From Duganella levis (lineage in GTDB: Bacteria > Pseudomonadota > Gammaproteobacteria > Burkholderiales > Burkholderiaceae_D): a stretch of 64,000 nucleotides of DNA. The notes under the pieces were generated by a model, which searched no databases, had not been told where the DNA came from, and saw only the letters and a list, made by a program, of their open reading frames with translations. The stretch covers positions 62,001-126,000 of the forward strand of contig NZ_WWCT01000021.1 of NCBI RefSeq assembly GCF_009857605.1, given 5' to 3'. Below, piece after piece: positions 1 to 8,222 of the stretch. Position 1 is the stretch's first letter, and each line of letters opens with the position of its first letter. The position numbers and the translations under genes were made by a program.

Positions 1-1272
1 ATCGGCTGCCGCGCCCGCCGCCATCTGCGGCTTGTTCTGCGGCCGGATCAGGCCGCGCAGCACGCAAGCCTTGCCCTTGTCGTCCACCGTGACCAGCGCC
101 CCGGCCAAGGCGATGTCGGCGCGGTCCGGCCGTTGCAACGCAGCCCGCAACTGCCCCTGTTCGAGTTCGACGGCGGCCAGTTCGCGCAGCGCCGCCCCGT
201 GGTCGTCGCCCCCGTCCGCGCTGGCATCCAGCTGGTCGCGCAGCTGTCCGGCCCGTGCTTGCAACTGCGCCAGCCGCGCGGCCTGTTCGCCGTTCGGCGT
301 CAGCGCCTCGGTGCGCACCCGGCCATAGGCCGCCAGTTCGGCGGCGTCCACCCGGCAGCGCACGTCGATCCAGCGCCAGCCCTCCTTGCGCAACCGGACG
401 GCCAGCCGTTCCAGCCGTTCCTGCGCCAGCCGGTCCAGCAGCGCGACGTCGTCGATATACCCCTGCTCCTGCGTGCTGAACAGGTCGCGGGTAACCAGCC
501 CGCCTGCCTGCTGGTAAGCCTTCAGGCCGACATAGCGCGCCACCCGGTCCTGCCCCAGCGCCACGCAGTGCTGGGTCAGCAGGCGACGCAGACGCTGCGG
601 CTGGCGTTCCCAGTCGCTCAGGCTGTCCCATGCGGCCAGCTGCGCCGCGTGGTCGTCGCTGACCGCCAGCGCCGCCATCTGCTCGTAGCTGGCGCGGTCG
701 CGCCGGTACAGGTCAAACAGGCGCAACGCGACATTGGCCAGCTTCAGGCGCTGACGCACCGTCAGTTCGCTGACGCCGAAGGCCAACGCAATGTCGGCCA
801 CGCTGCGCCCCTGCGCCGCCAAGGCGCGCATGGCGTCGAAGATGTCGGCCGCATGCATCGGTGCACGCCCGAGGTTTTCCGCCAGACTGACCAGCACCGC
901 CTCGTCTTCGCCCACCAGCAGATACGGCAGCTGGTAATCCTCGGGGAGGTCGCCTTCGGCGATCAGCTGGCCCACCACCTGCCAGCGGCCGTCGCCCGCC
1001 GCCACCGCCAGCAGGCCGGTCGGCACGCCGTCGCGCTGCTCGGCGTAGCACACCAGATTTTGCAGGATGCCATGGGCCCGCACCAGCGCCTTCAGTTCGC
1101 ACAGGTCGCGTGGCTGCTTGCGCGTGTTGGCCGGGCTGCGCACCAGTTGTGCATGGGTGGCCGTGCCCATGGTGGCGTGGGTCAGGATCGCCTGCGATGC
1201 CGCCCGCAGCGCCTGCATCGTTTGCCGTGCTGCATCGCCGTCAGCGACGGCCGGTTGTTCCAGATCAGACAT
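1..1272 (-). CDS. ParB/RepB/Spo0J-family partition-like protein (3' end outside window)
   Basis: An open frame of 424 codons runs from an ATG at 1272 to the window edge without a stop, so the C-terminus is missing. An AAGGAG ribosome site lies about 7 bases before the ATG. Residues about 132-140 (AENLGRAPMH) match the ParB box that follows the N-terminal nuclease/CTPase-like domain. Residues about 147-168 form a helix-turn-helix (VADIALAFGVSELTVRQRLK). ParB-like proteins bind centromere-like sites and help segregate plasmids. Copies of this general kind also sit on integrative elements, which fits the integrase and tRNA at the other end of this island. The role here is inferred. No ParA is visible in the window, so it may act in element maintenance or regulation rather than partition. 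Confidence 0.75.
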   Translation of the reverse strand, partial: MSDLEQPAVADGDAARQTMQALRAASQAILTHATMGTATHAQLVRSPANTRKQPRDLCELKALVRAHGILQNLVCYAEQRDGVPTGLLAVAAGDGRWQVVGQLIAEGDLPEDYQLPYLLVGEDEAVLVSLAENLGRAPMHAADIFDAMRALAAQGRSVADIALAFGVSELTVRQRLKLANVALRLFDLYRRDRASYEQMAALAVSDDHAAQLAAWDSLSDWERQPQRLRRLLTQHCVALGQDRVARYVGLKAYQQAGGLVTRDLFSTQEQGYIDDVALLDRLAQERLERLAVRLRKEGWRWIDVRCRVDAAELAAYGRVRTEALTPNGEQAARLAQLQARAGQLRDQLDASADGGDDHGAALRELAAVELEQGQLRAALQRPDRADIALAGALVTVDDKGKACVLRGLIRPQNKPQMAAGAAAD

Positions 1273-1338
1273 GATGATTCTCCTTGCGTGAAAGTTGACA
1301 TTGAAAGGAACCCGCACTTCATCCTGCAGACAGGTTTT

Positions 1339-1419
1339 TGCGCTGTGCGCGGCTGATCCCGCCACGCGTCCCCCTCGCCCGACCAGGGGGGACGCGTGGC
1401 GGGATTGGCGCACAGCGCA
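1339..1419. repeat. Long imperfect hairpin upstream of the ParB-like gene
   Basis: Two nested inverted repeats form one extended stem. The outer arms are TGCGCTGTGCG (1339-1349) and CGCACAGCGCA (1409-1419). The inner arms are 18 bases each (1357-1374 and 1387-1404) and complementary, around a 12-base loop. No T-run follows on either strand, so it is not an obvious intrinsic terminator. Its place just upstream of a ParB-like gene makes a protein-binding or origin/centromere role possible, but that is inference. Confidence 0.75.
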
Positions 1420-1505
1420 GCCTGTGGCAGGTGCGGCGGGCTTCCCTCGGCGCCGCAGGCGCCCCAGGGCGGGACGCGGCCGGCTTCATAGCGCGAGCGG
1501 CGGCT

Positions 1506-1546
1506 CAAAGGCCATGCCAGCGGCTGTATCGCTGGCATGGCCTTTG
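1506..1546. repeat. Perfect 16-bp inverted repeat with 9-base loop
   Basis: The left arm CAAAGGCCATGCCAGC (1506-1521) and right arm GCTGGCATGGCCTTTG (1531-1546) are perfectly complementary around GGCTGTATC. It lies between the larger hairpin at 1339-1419 and the 88-bp tandem repeats. No T-run follows. Function is unknown; an operator or parS-like site is possible. Confidence 0.75.
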
Positions 1547-1590
1547 AAAGCGTCCTGTCCTCACTTAAGGTCGTTAGGGTGTAGGGGCTG

Positions 1591-1943
1591 CGGTGTGTCG
1601 TGCGCAGCGCGGCACTCCGCCATGGTGTGCCGCTTCGGGAGGGGCGCAGCCGCTCCCGCATTGCTGCCGCGGCTTTTGCGGTGTGTCGTGCGCAGCGCGG
1701 CACTCCGCTATGGTGTGCCGCTTCGGGAGGGGCGCAGCCGCTCCCGCATTGCTGCCGTGGCCGTTGCGGTGGGTCGTGCGTAGCGCGGCACTCCGCCATA
1801 GTGTGCCGCTTCGGGAGGGGCGCAGCCGCTCCCGCACTGCTGCCGCGGCCGTTGCGGTGGGTCGTGCGTAGCGCGACGCTCCGCCGTGCTGTTTCTATCC
1901 GGGAGGGGTGCAGCCGCGCCCGGCTGGTCAGCCGTGGCCGTTG
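1591..1943. repeat. Four tandem copies of an 88-bp repeat
   Basis: Units begin at 1591, 1679, 1767 and 1855. Units 1-3 differ at only a few positions. Unit 4 is diverged in its middle and end and carries one extra base. Each unit contains a GC-rich core reading CGGGAGGGGCGCAGCCG followed by CTCCCG, itself a short inverted repeat. Several overlapping frames across the array are artefacts of the repetition. The whole interval 1273-2285 holds no convincing gene; besides the hairpins and these repeats it ends in about 340 bases in which I see nothing specific. Confidence 0.85.
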
Positions 1944-2285
1944 ATTGTTGGGGGTGCGAGCGGAGGACTGCAGGCGGGCCGCAGGCCCGGTCCCGCAGGG
2001 ACGGAGCGCAGCGACCCGGAAGGAGGCCATGCCCGCAGGGCCTCGCCCAGATCAAGGAATGCAAAACTGGTCGGCGGGTGTACTGCATTGCTAACTGGCG
2101 AGCGCAGTTCACGCCAGCGGCTCCTCATGCTTAGCCTAGACGAGATTGCCCATTGGGAGCGCGCCCCATGGCAGTTGGAAGAACGTGGTCTTTCTCAACA
2201 TGATGGGCCGCGCAAACTGCAAGGAGAAAAATCTGGAAATTATGCAAGTCTCGTCACGTTGAACGGACTCGAGAATTCCCTATTT

Positions 2286-3407
2286 CTATTTAAGGCGCAG
2301 GGCCTTTTTCCAGTAAGGAGTTTGCCACTCCCAAGCATGTACTTCTTCGAAAATCTTCGGGAGCAGCATACGACCAATTTCGACGCTTGCGCTCAGCGGC
2401 GTCGCGGGTAGAATGTGCAGTACACCAACCCCAGCCGCATTTAGTGCATTCAAGAACGCGTTGAATTGCCGTCGAAACTCAAGGACGTGCGCCTCGCTTC
2501 GGATGATTCCCCTATTAGGCTCTTCAGCACGAAATTCCAATACCGGCATTTCAAGATTCGGCCTAGCGGCCCGACCTGAAAGACTGACCAGAACCGCGAC
2601 CTCGCTAGTGAGCTTTTCGGGCACATCGAAGTGGTATTTTGGAGCTGGACAATCGGACCGAACATCCCATAGCCATCGTTCACTCGGCAAATCGAGTACC
2701 GATGCTTCCATTTTATCCCCCAGAAGCGCCCCTAATTTCATGAGCATCGGTATCGGCGCAAATGCCGCAATCGTCAAGTGCGTCGGGCCATTCTTCTCAG
2801 TCAATGCCGGGCGAATCCGCTGCTCAAAAATCGCCTGCAGTGCCGCTTCAGCGCGAGGCCAAAAATCAGCGGCGCTGTCGAGGATGTCGAAGTCTGCCCG
2901 GTCGATGTGGATGTGCGGGCTTCTGGGAGCGCGTGTGAAGCGGCTATTCTCCAGCATCGCATAGTTTATCTGACGTACATCGAATACCGGCAAATGAGTC
3001 CCGACGGGGAACGACATTAATATCGGCAGGCTGTCCATAACTCCAGTCGCGCTGTAAATCAACTCGATGCGCGCCTCCTGCTCGCGCTTCATGGCGAGCA
3101 ACTGCTCCGAAGTGTATTCGCTGTTTTTCCCATTGCGGTCCACGCGTGCATGACAGTCATAGCAAGCGAGCATTAGATTGTTTGCATCATCAGCAAGCTT
3201 TTCTGATAGTCCTACCACACCGCGAGCTCCTGCCGGGCTGTCGGCGACGATGTGTGCCAGTTCGCCGATTTTAGCGGCTCGCTTCGTCAGGAAATCACGG
3301 GAGACAGGTTTATTACAGCCCCGGAATTGACATCTTCCTGCAGCGGCGATCCAGAGCGCATGCCTTGTCGCAGGTGGAATTGCTGCCCGTGCTTGGGTTC
3401 TAGCCAT
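2286..3407 (-). CDS. cap5: CBASS effector Cap5: HNH endonuclease fused to SAVED domain
   Basis: This 373-residue protein has an N-terminal HNH nuclease. It shows C26-x4-C31, His52 (ELAHIV), Asn76-Asn77, then C82-x2-C85-H86 (ACYDCH), the usual zinc-finger HNH layout. The remainder, from about residue 150, is a SAVED sensor domain. In the Cap5 family SAVED binds the cyclic oligonucleotide made by the CD-NTase, which drives assembly and unspecific cleavage of double-stranded DNA, killing the infected cell. The ATG lies inside the last codons of cap3 (8-base overlap, ATGGCTAG), after a GAGG ribosome site. It is the last gene of the operon. Which nucleotide it senses cannot be read from sequence. 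Confidence 0.9.
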   Translation of the reverse strand: MARTQARAAIPPATRHALWIAAAGRCQFRGCNKPVSRDFLTKRAAKIGELAHIVADSPAGARGVVGLSEKLADDANNLMLACYDCHARVDRNGKNSEYTSEQLLAMKREQEARIELIYSATGVMDSLPILMSFPVGTHLPVFDVRQINYAMLENSRFTRAPRSPHIHIDRADFDILDSAADFWPRAEAALQAIFEQRIRPALTEKNGPTHLTIAAFAPIPMLMKLGALLGDKMEASVLDLPSERWLWDVRSDCPAPKYHFDVPEKLTSEVAVLVSLSGRAARPNLEMPVLEFRAEEPNRGIIRSEAHVLEFRRQFNAFLNALNAAGVGVLHILPATPLSASVEIGRMLLPKIFEEVHAWEWQTPYWKKALRLK

Positions 3408-3882
3408 TCTTTTCCTCTTCTTTCAGTTCAAAAAACGCCCCATCGGTGGTCATTGCCCAGATGCGAATTCGCTCTATGCCAACGATTGGGAAGAACAGCA
3501 TATCCCCGTGAAATGTGTCTTTTGCCAGCGCTTGCTTCCAATCCTGACGATCAACTCCGCTCGGCGTCGGATCTCGTTCTGGGTGCGTATGCCAGAGGCC
3601 CAGGTACGCGAGCGTACTGGCCTCTTCGGACCATCGACGTTGGGCGATTGTGCTGTGTTTTTTCGAACGGAAAAATCCGAAGCGGCTGCGGCGATCGCTC
3701 TTTTGTGGCGTGGTGACCTCGTCCACCACAACGTCGTCCGTGTCAAGAAGATGGCGCCCCAAGAGGACGCCGCCCGCCTCCGATTGACACCAAGAGCGCT
3801 GGCGAAACATTAGCATCTGTTCGACTGCCTCCTCCACAAGGATAAGGCGCCGATTGTTTGACACTCGAAAGACCAATTTCAT
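3400..3882 (-). CDS. cap3: CBASS JAMM/JAB deconjugating isopeptidase Cap3
   Basis: A 160-residue protein with a complete JAMM zinc motif, H-T-H followed by S-x2-D (in LWHTHPERDPTPSGVD). In type II CBASS, Cap3 is the metalloprotease that removes the conjugate formed by Cap2 on the CD-NTase C-terminus and so counteracts its priming. I chose the ATG at 3882 because it overlaps the cap2 stop in a TGATG, as at the cap1/cap2 junction, and follows a weak AAGG site. The open frame extends 47 codons further upstream, but that part only overlaps cap2. It is followed by cap5 with an 8-base overlap. Confidence 0.88.
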   Translation of the reverse strand: MKLVFRVSNNRRLILVEEAVEQMLMFRQRSWCQSEAGGVLLGRHLLDTDDVVVDEVTTPQKSDRRSRFGFFRSKKHSTIAQRRWSEEASTLAYLGLWHTHPERDPTPSGVDRQDWKQALAKDTFHGDMLFFPIVGIERIRIWAMTTDGAFFELKEEEKNG

Positions 3883-5588
3883 CAGGCTGCCTTGCAGTGC
3901 TTGCATGGTCGTCCAAATGCGCGCTTCGATTGCTCGTCGCTCGGCATAGTGGTGCGTGCGGCCTTCCACCACGGTGTGGTGCGCAAATGTTGTCCGGCTG
4001 CGGCTTCGCCGTCTCCGGCCCAATACCGGTATGAAGCACCGCCCGCGCCCGACAGCGCAGGGAGAAGGTGCTCAGCGGCCATCAGCGCTGTACGGCGGGA
4101 CTGGAGTGCCCCGTATGGCACGAATACGCTACCACAGCCAGTAATCGTCTTAGACACTGGCTGGTTTGGCGCAAGGAAGGCAATACGAGACTGAAGACTC
4201 GAGACTCCTTCGTCGTTCCGATAGAGGCAGTTCAGACAACCCTCACTCTGCGTCCAGGTCAGGACAGAATGTCCGCCCAGATCAAGCGGTTCTAGCCACG
4301 TGAAGAGCACCGGCAACTGCTTGGTTTTCTTACGCAGCGCGCGTGAAAATGCCTGTTCAAGTGTTGGCAGACCAAGAGCAAAAACGACGGCATCGACATC
4401 GCCAAGGTCTGCATCATGCAGCCACTCCTCTCCTCGAATAGCAAGCGGAATAACTTTGAGGCCCGGATACTGATGCTCAAGCTTAAATTGGAGTGCGCGT
4501 ACTTTCGGAAGCTCAATCCAAATCGGGTCGAGGATGTGCCGAAAAACGTTATCTTCGGAGTAGTCGTCGTAATCGACAAGCGTAAGGCGCCCCACACCTG
4601 TCGCTGCAAGCGCGTCAGCGATAACAGCGCCAATGGCCCCGCAGCCGACGACAACGACATGCTTTGAGAACATCGCTGAGGAGGCGCCGCCACGCTCGCG
4701 CATATAGATAGGCGTGAGGCGCCGCATCGTCAACGGCTTGACCTGGGCGTTGAGGTCGACATCGCCATTTCGTGTTCGAAATTCAACACCGACAACCGAA
4801 ACGCCGCCGGCCGCGCGCGGAACGGATACCATCAGCACTGCTTGTTTCGGATGGTTCTTGTTAGACGAAGGGCGAACCAGTCGAGTCCAAAGCGCAAGCT
4901 GGGCGGCCGACATCTTATCGCGTATTGCAACTACATAAGCAGCGGTAAGCTGTTCCGGATTCACCGGCGGTGGCGCCAGCTCCGCCATATGGATGTATAG
5001 AGCGCTCTGAGCAGCAGCGCCTTTTACATCAAAATCCCTGGGCGGCGGCACATCGCGCTCGGTGAAAAACCAATGCGGCTTCTTCCCCCTGAACTTAAGG
5101 TAGGAAGTAACTAATCGGTCTTTTCCGTCGGCGTCAAATGCACCCGATGAGCCAATCGAGTCCGGCAACCAACTCCAATAGCCCTCGACTTCATTGAAGA
5201 ATTCTGCGAGGCCGCCCAGCTTGTCTGAATCCCACTTTTCAAGCAAGTCAAATGCGGCCAAAAAAGTGTGAGCGACAATGTCAGCTTGTCGATCAGGGTC
5301 TAATGACAAGCCTTGGTTGTCGCTGACGCAAACAGTGCCGAAGTACCCCACATGAGGATGCAGCCGGCCGGTTGGCATCAGTCTCACGTGAGGGAGGCGG
5401 GTAAGCGAACGGTTCAGGCATTCTATAGCCAAGTCCCAGCGCTGTGCGGCTCCTTGAACAACAACACGGAGACGCTGCTGGGGCGTGACCTCCAGGACTT
5501 CCACTTGGAGGCCACGGTCGCGACTTGCCTGCCTAACGGCTTCGAGGCAGGCATTGACCAAGACCTCATTAGTCCCATCGCCCCCCAT
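3882..5588 (-). CDS. cap2: CBASS E2-E1 fusion ubiquitin-like transferase Cap2
   Basis: A 568-residue protein. The N-terminal E2-like domain (about 1-140) has a candidate catalytic Cys87 in GYFGTVCV. The C-terminal ThiF/E1 domain has the nucleotide-binding VVVVGCGAIG at 311-320. Two CxxC pairs, Cys451/454 and Cys562/565, look like the E1 zinc site. Cys485 (TITGCGS) is a plausible E1 catalytic cysteine. Cap2 ligates the C-terminus of the CD-NTase to target proteins, priming it for signal synthesis. The start overlaps the cap1 stop as TGATG, so the two are translationally coupled. The E2-then-E1 fusion in one chain defines the long form of type II CBASS. Confidence 0.9.
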   Translation of the reverse strand: MGGDGTNEVLVNACLEAVRQASRDRGLQVEVLEVTPQQRLRVVVQGAAQRWDLAIECLNRSLTRLPHVRLMPTGRLHPHVGYFGTVCVSDNQGLSLDPDRQADIVAHTFLAAFDLLEKWDSDKLGGLAEFFNEVEGYWSWLPDSIGSSGAFDADGKDRLVTSYLKFRGKKPHWFFTERDVPPPRDFDVKGAAAQSALYIHMAELAPPPVNPEQLTAAYVVAIRDKMSAAQLALWTRLVRPSSNKNHPKQAVLMVSVPRAAGGVSVVGVEFRTRNGDVDLNAQVKPLTMRRLTPIYMRERGGASSAMFSKHVVVVGCGAIGAVIADALAATGVGRLTLVDYDDYSEDNVFRHILDPIWIELPKVRALQFKLEHQYPGLKVIPLAIRGEEWLHDADLGDVDAVVFALGLPTLEQAFSRALRKKTKQLPVLFTWLEPLDLGGHSVLTWTQSEGCLNCLYRNDEGVSSLQSRIAFLAPNQPVSKTITGCGSVFVPYGALQSRRTALMAAEHLLPALSGAGGASYRYWAGDGEAAAGQHLRTTPWWKAARTTMPSDEQSKRAFGRPCKHCKAA

Positions 5589-6595
5589 CAGGCAGAGTTA
5601 CCCGTACTGATCACAGGCGGTACCACTGCTCGAGCGGTAGCTGCCTTTTCAGGGACTACAAATTCCGCGCCGAACTGCTTGTTCAGCACCTTGCAGGCAT
5701 CTTCCGGCAAGTCTTCGTCGAGGGCCTCTTCGAGAGCGTCCCGAAGAACCTCGAACTTAGCCTTCACCGTGCTCATCTGCCCTTCGCTCATCCAGCCCAT
5801 GAGGTCACTGTAAGGGACAACCGGCAGCGTCACTGCAAGCCGCTGATATGTACTGCCATTGGCGCTGGCCCAATGAAATTGTGTGAGAATCGCGTTGACC
5901 CAGTTCAGCATTGCTTGAAGGTCGCCTGCCTTGCCGGACATCTCGAAGTAGGGTTGGAACCACTGCTGAGCTGCGACGGTCAGAGCGATGCTCAAGGGAG
6001 CACCGGACAAAAACTGGACTTGCCGCCAACGCTTGAGGTAACGAATGCAGCGGCGGTATTGTGCCAGCTCATCTTTGTCGGAGAACGCGGTGCAAATGAG
6101 TTCGGTGAGTTTCTTCGGGTCCGATGGCTCCCAAACCCGCTTGTCCGACGCCGAATTCTCCTTGCCCTTAGCGAGATCAAGAAAGCCATCATCGCGCTTA
6201 GTATAGACCGCCAAATCAACGTGGTACGCAATCTCGTCGCCGCGCATGTAGTTCACGGTGACACACGGACGACGGATATTTACGCTCCGGCCATGGGTGT
6301 CCAAGGCGTCCCGAATTTTTTTCTTTAGAACAACAGGATCTGGATATTTATCTCTTTTGCAATCAAAAATCAGCCCGACGTCGATATCGAAGTTGCCATC
6401 GAGCGGAATTACCCCTGTGTGCATGGAATAGCTGCCTTGATGGAAGTTCGCGAATTCCGGAACATCATCTGCGAGGTTTTTTTCGAGCGCGCGCAGCAGC
6501 GTGTCACGCTTTTCGCGCAATGTCGCCTTTTCGTCATCCTCATCGAGCTTGATTTTGAAGTGGAAATCTTCAAAGTTTTTCTGGACTGCCGGCAT
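5588..6595 (-). CDS. CBASS CD-NTase (cyclic oligonucleotide synthase, Cap1)
   Basis: A 335-residue nucleotidyltransferase of the cGAS/DncV-like superfamily. It has the Gly54-Ser55 motif (HQGSYS), the metal-binding Asp70-x-Asp72 (NFDIDV) and a third acidic residue, Asp127 (YHVDLAV). On phage infection such enzymes make a cyclic di- or trinucleotide that activates the effector, here Cap5. Its C-terminal tail ends in a flexible, Ala/Val/Pro-rich segment, as expected for a substrate of Cap2 conjugation. It is the first gene of the operon; the ATG follows an AAGGA site. The CD-NTase clade and product are not assignable by eye. A CIRCE-like operator lies 83 bases upstream. Confidence 0.9.
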   Translation of the reverse strand: MPAVQKNFEDFHFKIKLDEDDEKATLREKRDTLLRALEKNLADDVPEFANFHQGSYSMHTGVIPLDGNFDIDVGLIFDCKRDKYPDPVVLKKKIRDALDTHGRSVNIRRPCVTVNYMRGDEIAYHVDLAVYTKRDDGFLDLAKGKENSASDKRVWEPSDPKKLTELICTAFSDKDELAQYRRCIRYLKRWRQVQFLSGAPLSIALTVAAQQWFQPYFEMSGKAGDLQAMLNWVNAILTQFHWASANGSTYQRLAVTLPVVPYSDLMGWMSEGQMSTVKAKFEVLRDALEEALDEDLPEDACKVLNKQFGAEFVVPEKAATARAVVPPVISTGNSA

Positions 6596-6628
6596 TATAA
6601 AAATCCTTATTTAAGAGTGAGACTCGCC

Positions 6629-6645
6629 GTGTGCACGTTGCACAC
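6629..6645. promoter_or_regulatory. Perfect 7-bp inverted repeat in the CBASS leader
   Basis: GTGTGCA (6629-6635) and TGCACAC (6639-6645) are perfectly complementary around CGT. The dyad lies 34 bases upstream of the CD-NTase start codon, probably within the transcribed leader or early promoter region. It may be an operator for a second regulator; no binding protein can be named. Confidence 0.4.
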
Positions 6646-6677
6646 CTGGCATGCGGATAGTTTACTTCTGGTAAGTA

Positions 6678-6704
6678 TTAGCACTCGAGTTTGCCGAGCG
6701 CTAA
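6678..6704. promoter_or_regulatory. CIRCE-like element (HrcA operator) upstream of the CBASS operon
   Basis: TTAGCACTC-N9-GAGCGCTAA at 6678-6704 matches the CIRCE consensus TTAGCACTC-N9-GAGTGCTAA at 17 of 18 arm positions, with exactly nine spacer bases. CIRCE is bound by the heat-shock repressor HrcA and normally controls groESL or dnaK operons. Here it sits 83 bases upstream of the CD-NTase ATG. A possible -10 (TAATAC on the minus strand) overlaps its proximal arm. No chaperonin gene is nearby. hrcA itself is not in the window and would act from elsewhere in the chromosome. Confidence 0.7.
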
Positions 6705-6871
6705 TCCCACAATCATACTCTTGTCTTCCGGAAGTGGCGTCATCTGACTTGACCTAGGAATAAATATTTTTCTTTTTCGTATTTTTTCTTGATTTTTTAT
6801 ACTGGATTTAAACACAGCCCAGAGCACAGCACGATAGTTGCCTTTACGCGAAGTAGGACAGTGCCCAACCA

Positions 6872-7138
6872 TCAGTTCCGCTCCTTGAAACTCTGCGCCC
6901 AATCGATCACTTCTTTAGCGTTGTAGAGCGGCTGCGCCCTGCCCGTTTTTGTGGGCAGCCGGATCGCCTTGGGAAATCCCGGTAGACATGCCATCCGCTC
7001 CCGCACCACTTGGGGATCACGCTTCAGATACTGCGCAATGGTTGCGATATCCCACAGATCAATCGATAGGGGGATCGCCGGCCGAACATATACGGCCAGC
7101 GCATGTGCCAAACGGTCGACAAATTCAATATCGTTCAT
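6872..7138 (-). CDS. AlpA/excisionase-like helix-turn-helix protein
   Basis: An 88-residue protein. The frame is open 37 codons further upstream, but the ATG at 7138 is preceded by AAGGTGAGG at good spacing, so I start there. The central part (IATIAQYLKRDPQVVRERM, followed by PGFPKAIRLPT) has the layout of MerR-like/AlpA winged-helix DNA binders, in which an HTH is followed by a Phe-Pro-containing wing. The C-terminal LYNAKEVIDWA also fits (in AlpA-type proteins the wing is followed by a W-x-x-x-E/D-like helix). On integrative elements these small proteins often act as excisionases or regulators of the integrase. It lies 276 bases upstream of the CBASS operon on the same strand. Confidence 0.65.
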   Translation of the reverse strand: MNDIEFVDRLAHALAVYVRPAIPLSIDLWDIATIAQYLKRDPQVVRERMACLPGFPKAIRLPTKTGRAQPLYNAKEVIDWAQSFKERN

Positions 7139-7856
7139 GACATCCTCACCTTCTAGCGCGCACAAAAATGCTTGGCCATGGAGCAGATCATGAGGTCGGC
7201 AACCCGTTTGGAACGCGATCCAGATCAACCCGGCGGCGGATAGATGCAAAAATCATCACATAAATATATGAAAAGAAATTTTTCACCTTATTCACTTCGT
7301 CGACAGCGGTGACCACATTCAGGAGAATAGGTTGGGATGCCAACCACAGAAGATTCACCGCTCCCCCGCCAGGCGTATGGCCGGAGCTGAACTGAGCGGG
7401 CCGACAGCATTACCTGCACCATTGCCTTAGCGAGCACCGTCAGCACGAAGGTGCCGACGGCAGCTAAGTTGGCCTGCTCGTTACGCAACGGCTTTCGGTA
7501 GCGCACCACGGCAGCCGTGCCCTTCCCCGCAATCCGAGCGACCCGCAGCGCCTTGAACGGCAACTGCGCCCGCCTGGTCCCAGCCGACCGGTGCACCAGG
7601 CCTGAGATGTTCGCTCAGTGCTGGCTGCTGGTTGTGGGGTGCTTTCTGCTTGTCGCCGTCCGCTCGGGGCTGGAACCACCAAACGCGATAGGCGGTACGC
7701 GGAGGCCGGGCCAACCCGTGCATGTCGCGTCGGCGATCCGCGCCCGCTTTTCGCACCCCGCCCATTGAGCGCGATAAACGATATAAAACTTGCCAGGTTG
7801 ATTGCAATATGCATTTAGTTTTATTATCATATCAGCACCACGTTCTCGTGCCGACC
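7139..7856. other. 718-base stretch without a supportable gene
   Basis: Several overlapping frames exist on both strands (for example 7288-7596 and 7481-7807 on the minus strand), but none has a ribosome site, a recognisable domain or clear codon preference. An AT-rich patch lies at 7250-7290. The remainder is GC-rich and may be remnants of decayed island genes. Nothing else stands out. Confidence 0.4.
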
Positions 7857-8093
7857 ATGAAAACCATTCCCGTAACCATCCGCGAAGTGTTGATTGCTGC
7901 AGGCGCCATAACGCGCGATGAAGTCGGCGCCCTCATTTTTGCGGGACTTACCGAGTCTGAGTCCCAATTTTTTGTGGCGCACGCACGCACCCCACCACCG
8001 CAACGCGGATTTGCCGAGGATTTGGTCTACAACCAGCTTCGGCAACGGCACCTTCGCGCAAGGATGATTGGCCTTCCTCCACGGCAGGAATAA
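7857..8093 (+). CDS. Hypothetical protein, 78 residues
   Basis: Starts MKTIPVTIREVLIAAG and ends LPPRQE. The frame extends upstream, but the ATG at 7857 begins the part with native-looking composition (Val/Ile/Leu alternation, a probable helix IREVLIAAGAITRDEVGALIFAG). No ribosome site is obvious and I do not recognise a family. It sits inside the island between the integrase and the CBASS operon. Confidence 0.35.
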   Translation: MKTIPVTIREVLIAAGAITRDEVGALIFAGLTESESQFFVAHARTPPPQRGFAEDLVYNQLRQRHLRARMIGLPPRQE

Positions 8094-8222
8094 AGCGGCC
8101 GCCAACGCCCAGTCAACCGCAGGGGCCAAGCACGCGCTGGATCGGAGTCGACGGCAAACCCTCATGCCAGCGGAGAACCGGCTAAACCGGTGCCGTGATC
8201 GCGCACCTCGTCGTTGATCTAA

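Noticed and set aside
1591..1943. CRISPR array
   Set aside because: The units are 88 bp with no unique spacers between them; they are simple tandem repeats.
1295..2411. Many overlapping frames on both strands (for example 1299-1783, 1593-1944, 1708-2112)
   Set aside because: They are caused by the 88-bp repeats and GC-rich hairpins; no ribosome sites or domains.
3883..4023. 47-codon N-terminal extension of Cap3
   Set aside because: It overlaps the C-terminus of Cap2 and its composition is unlike Cap3; the TGATG start at 3882 is favoured.
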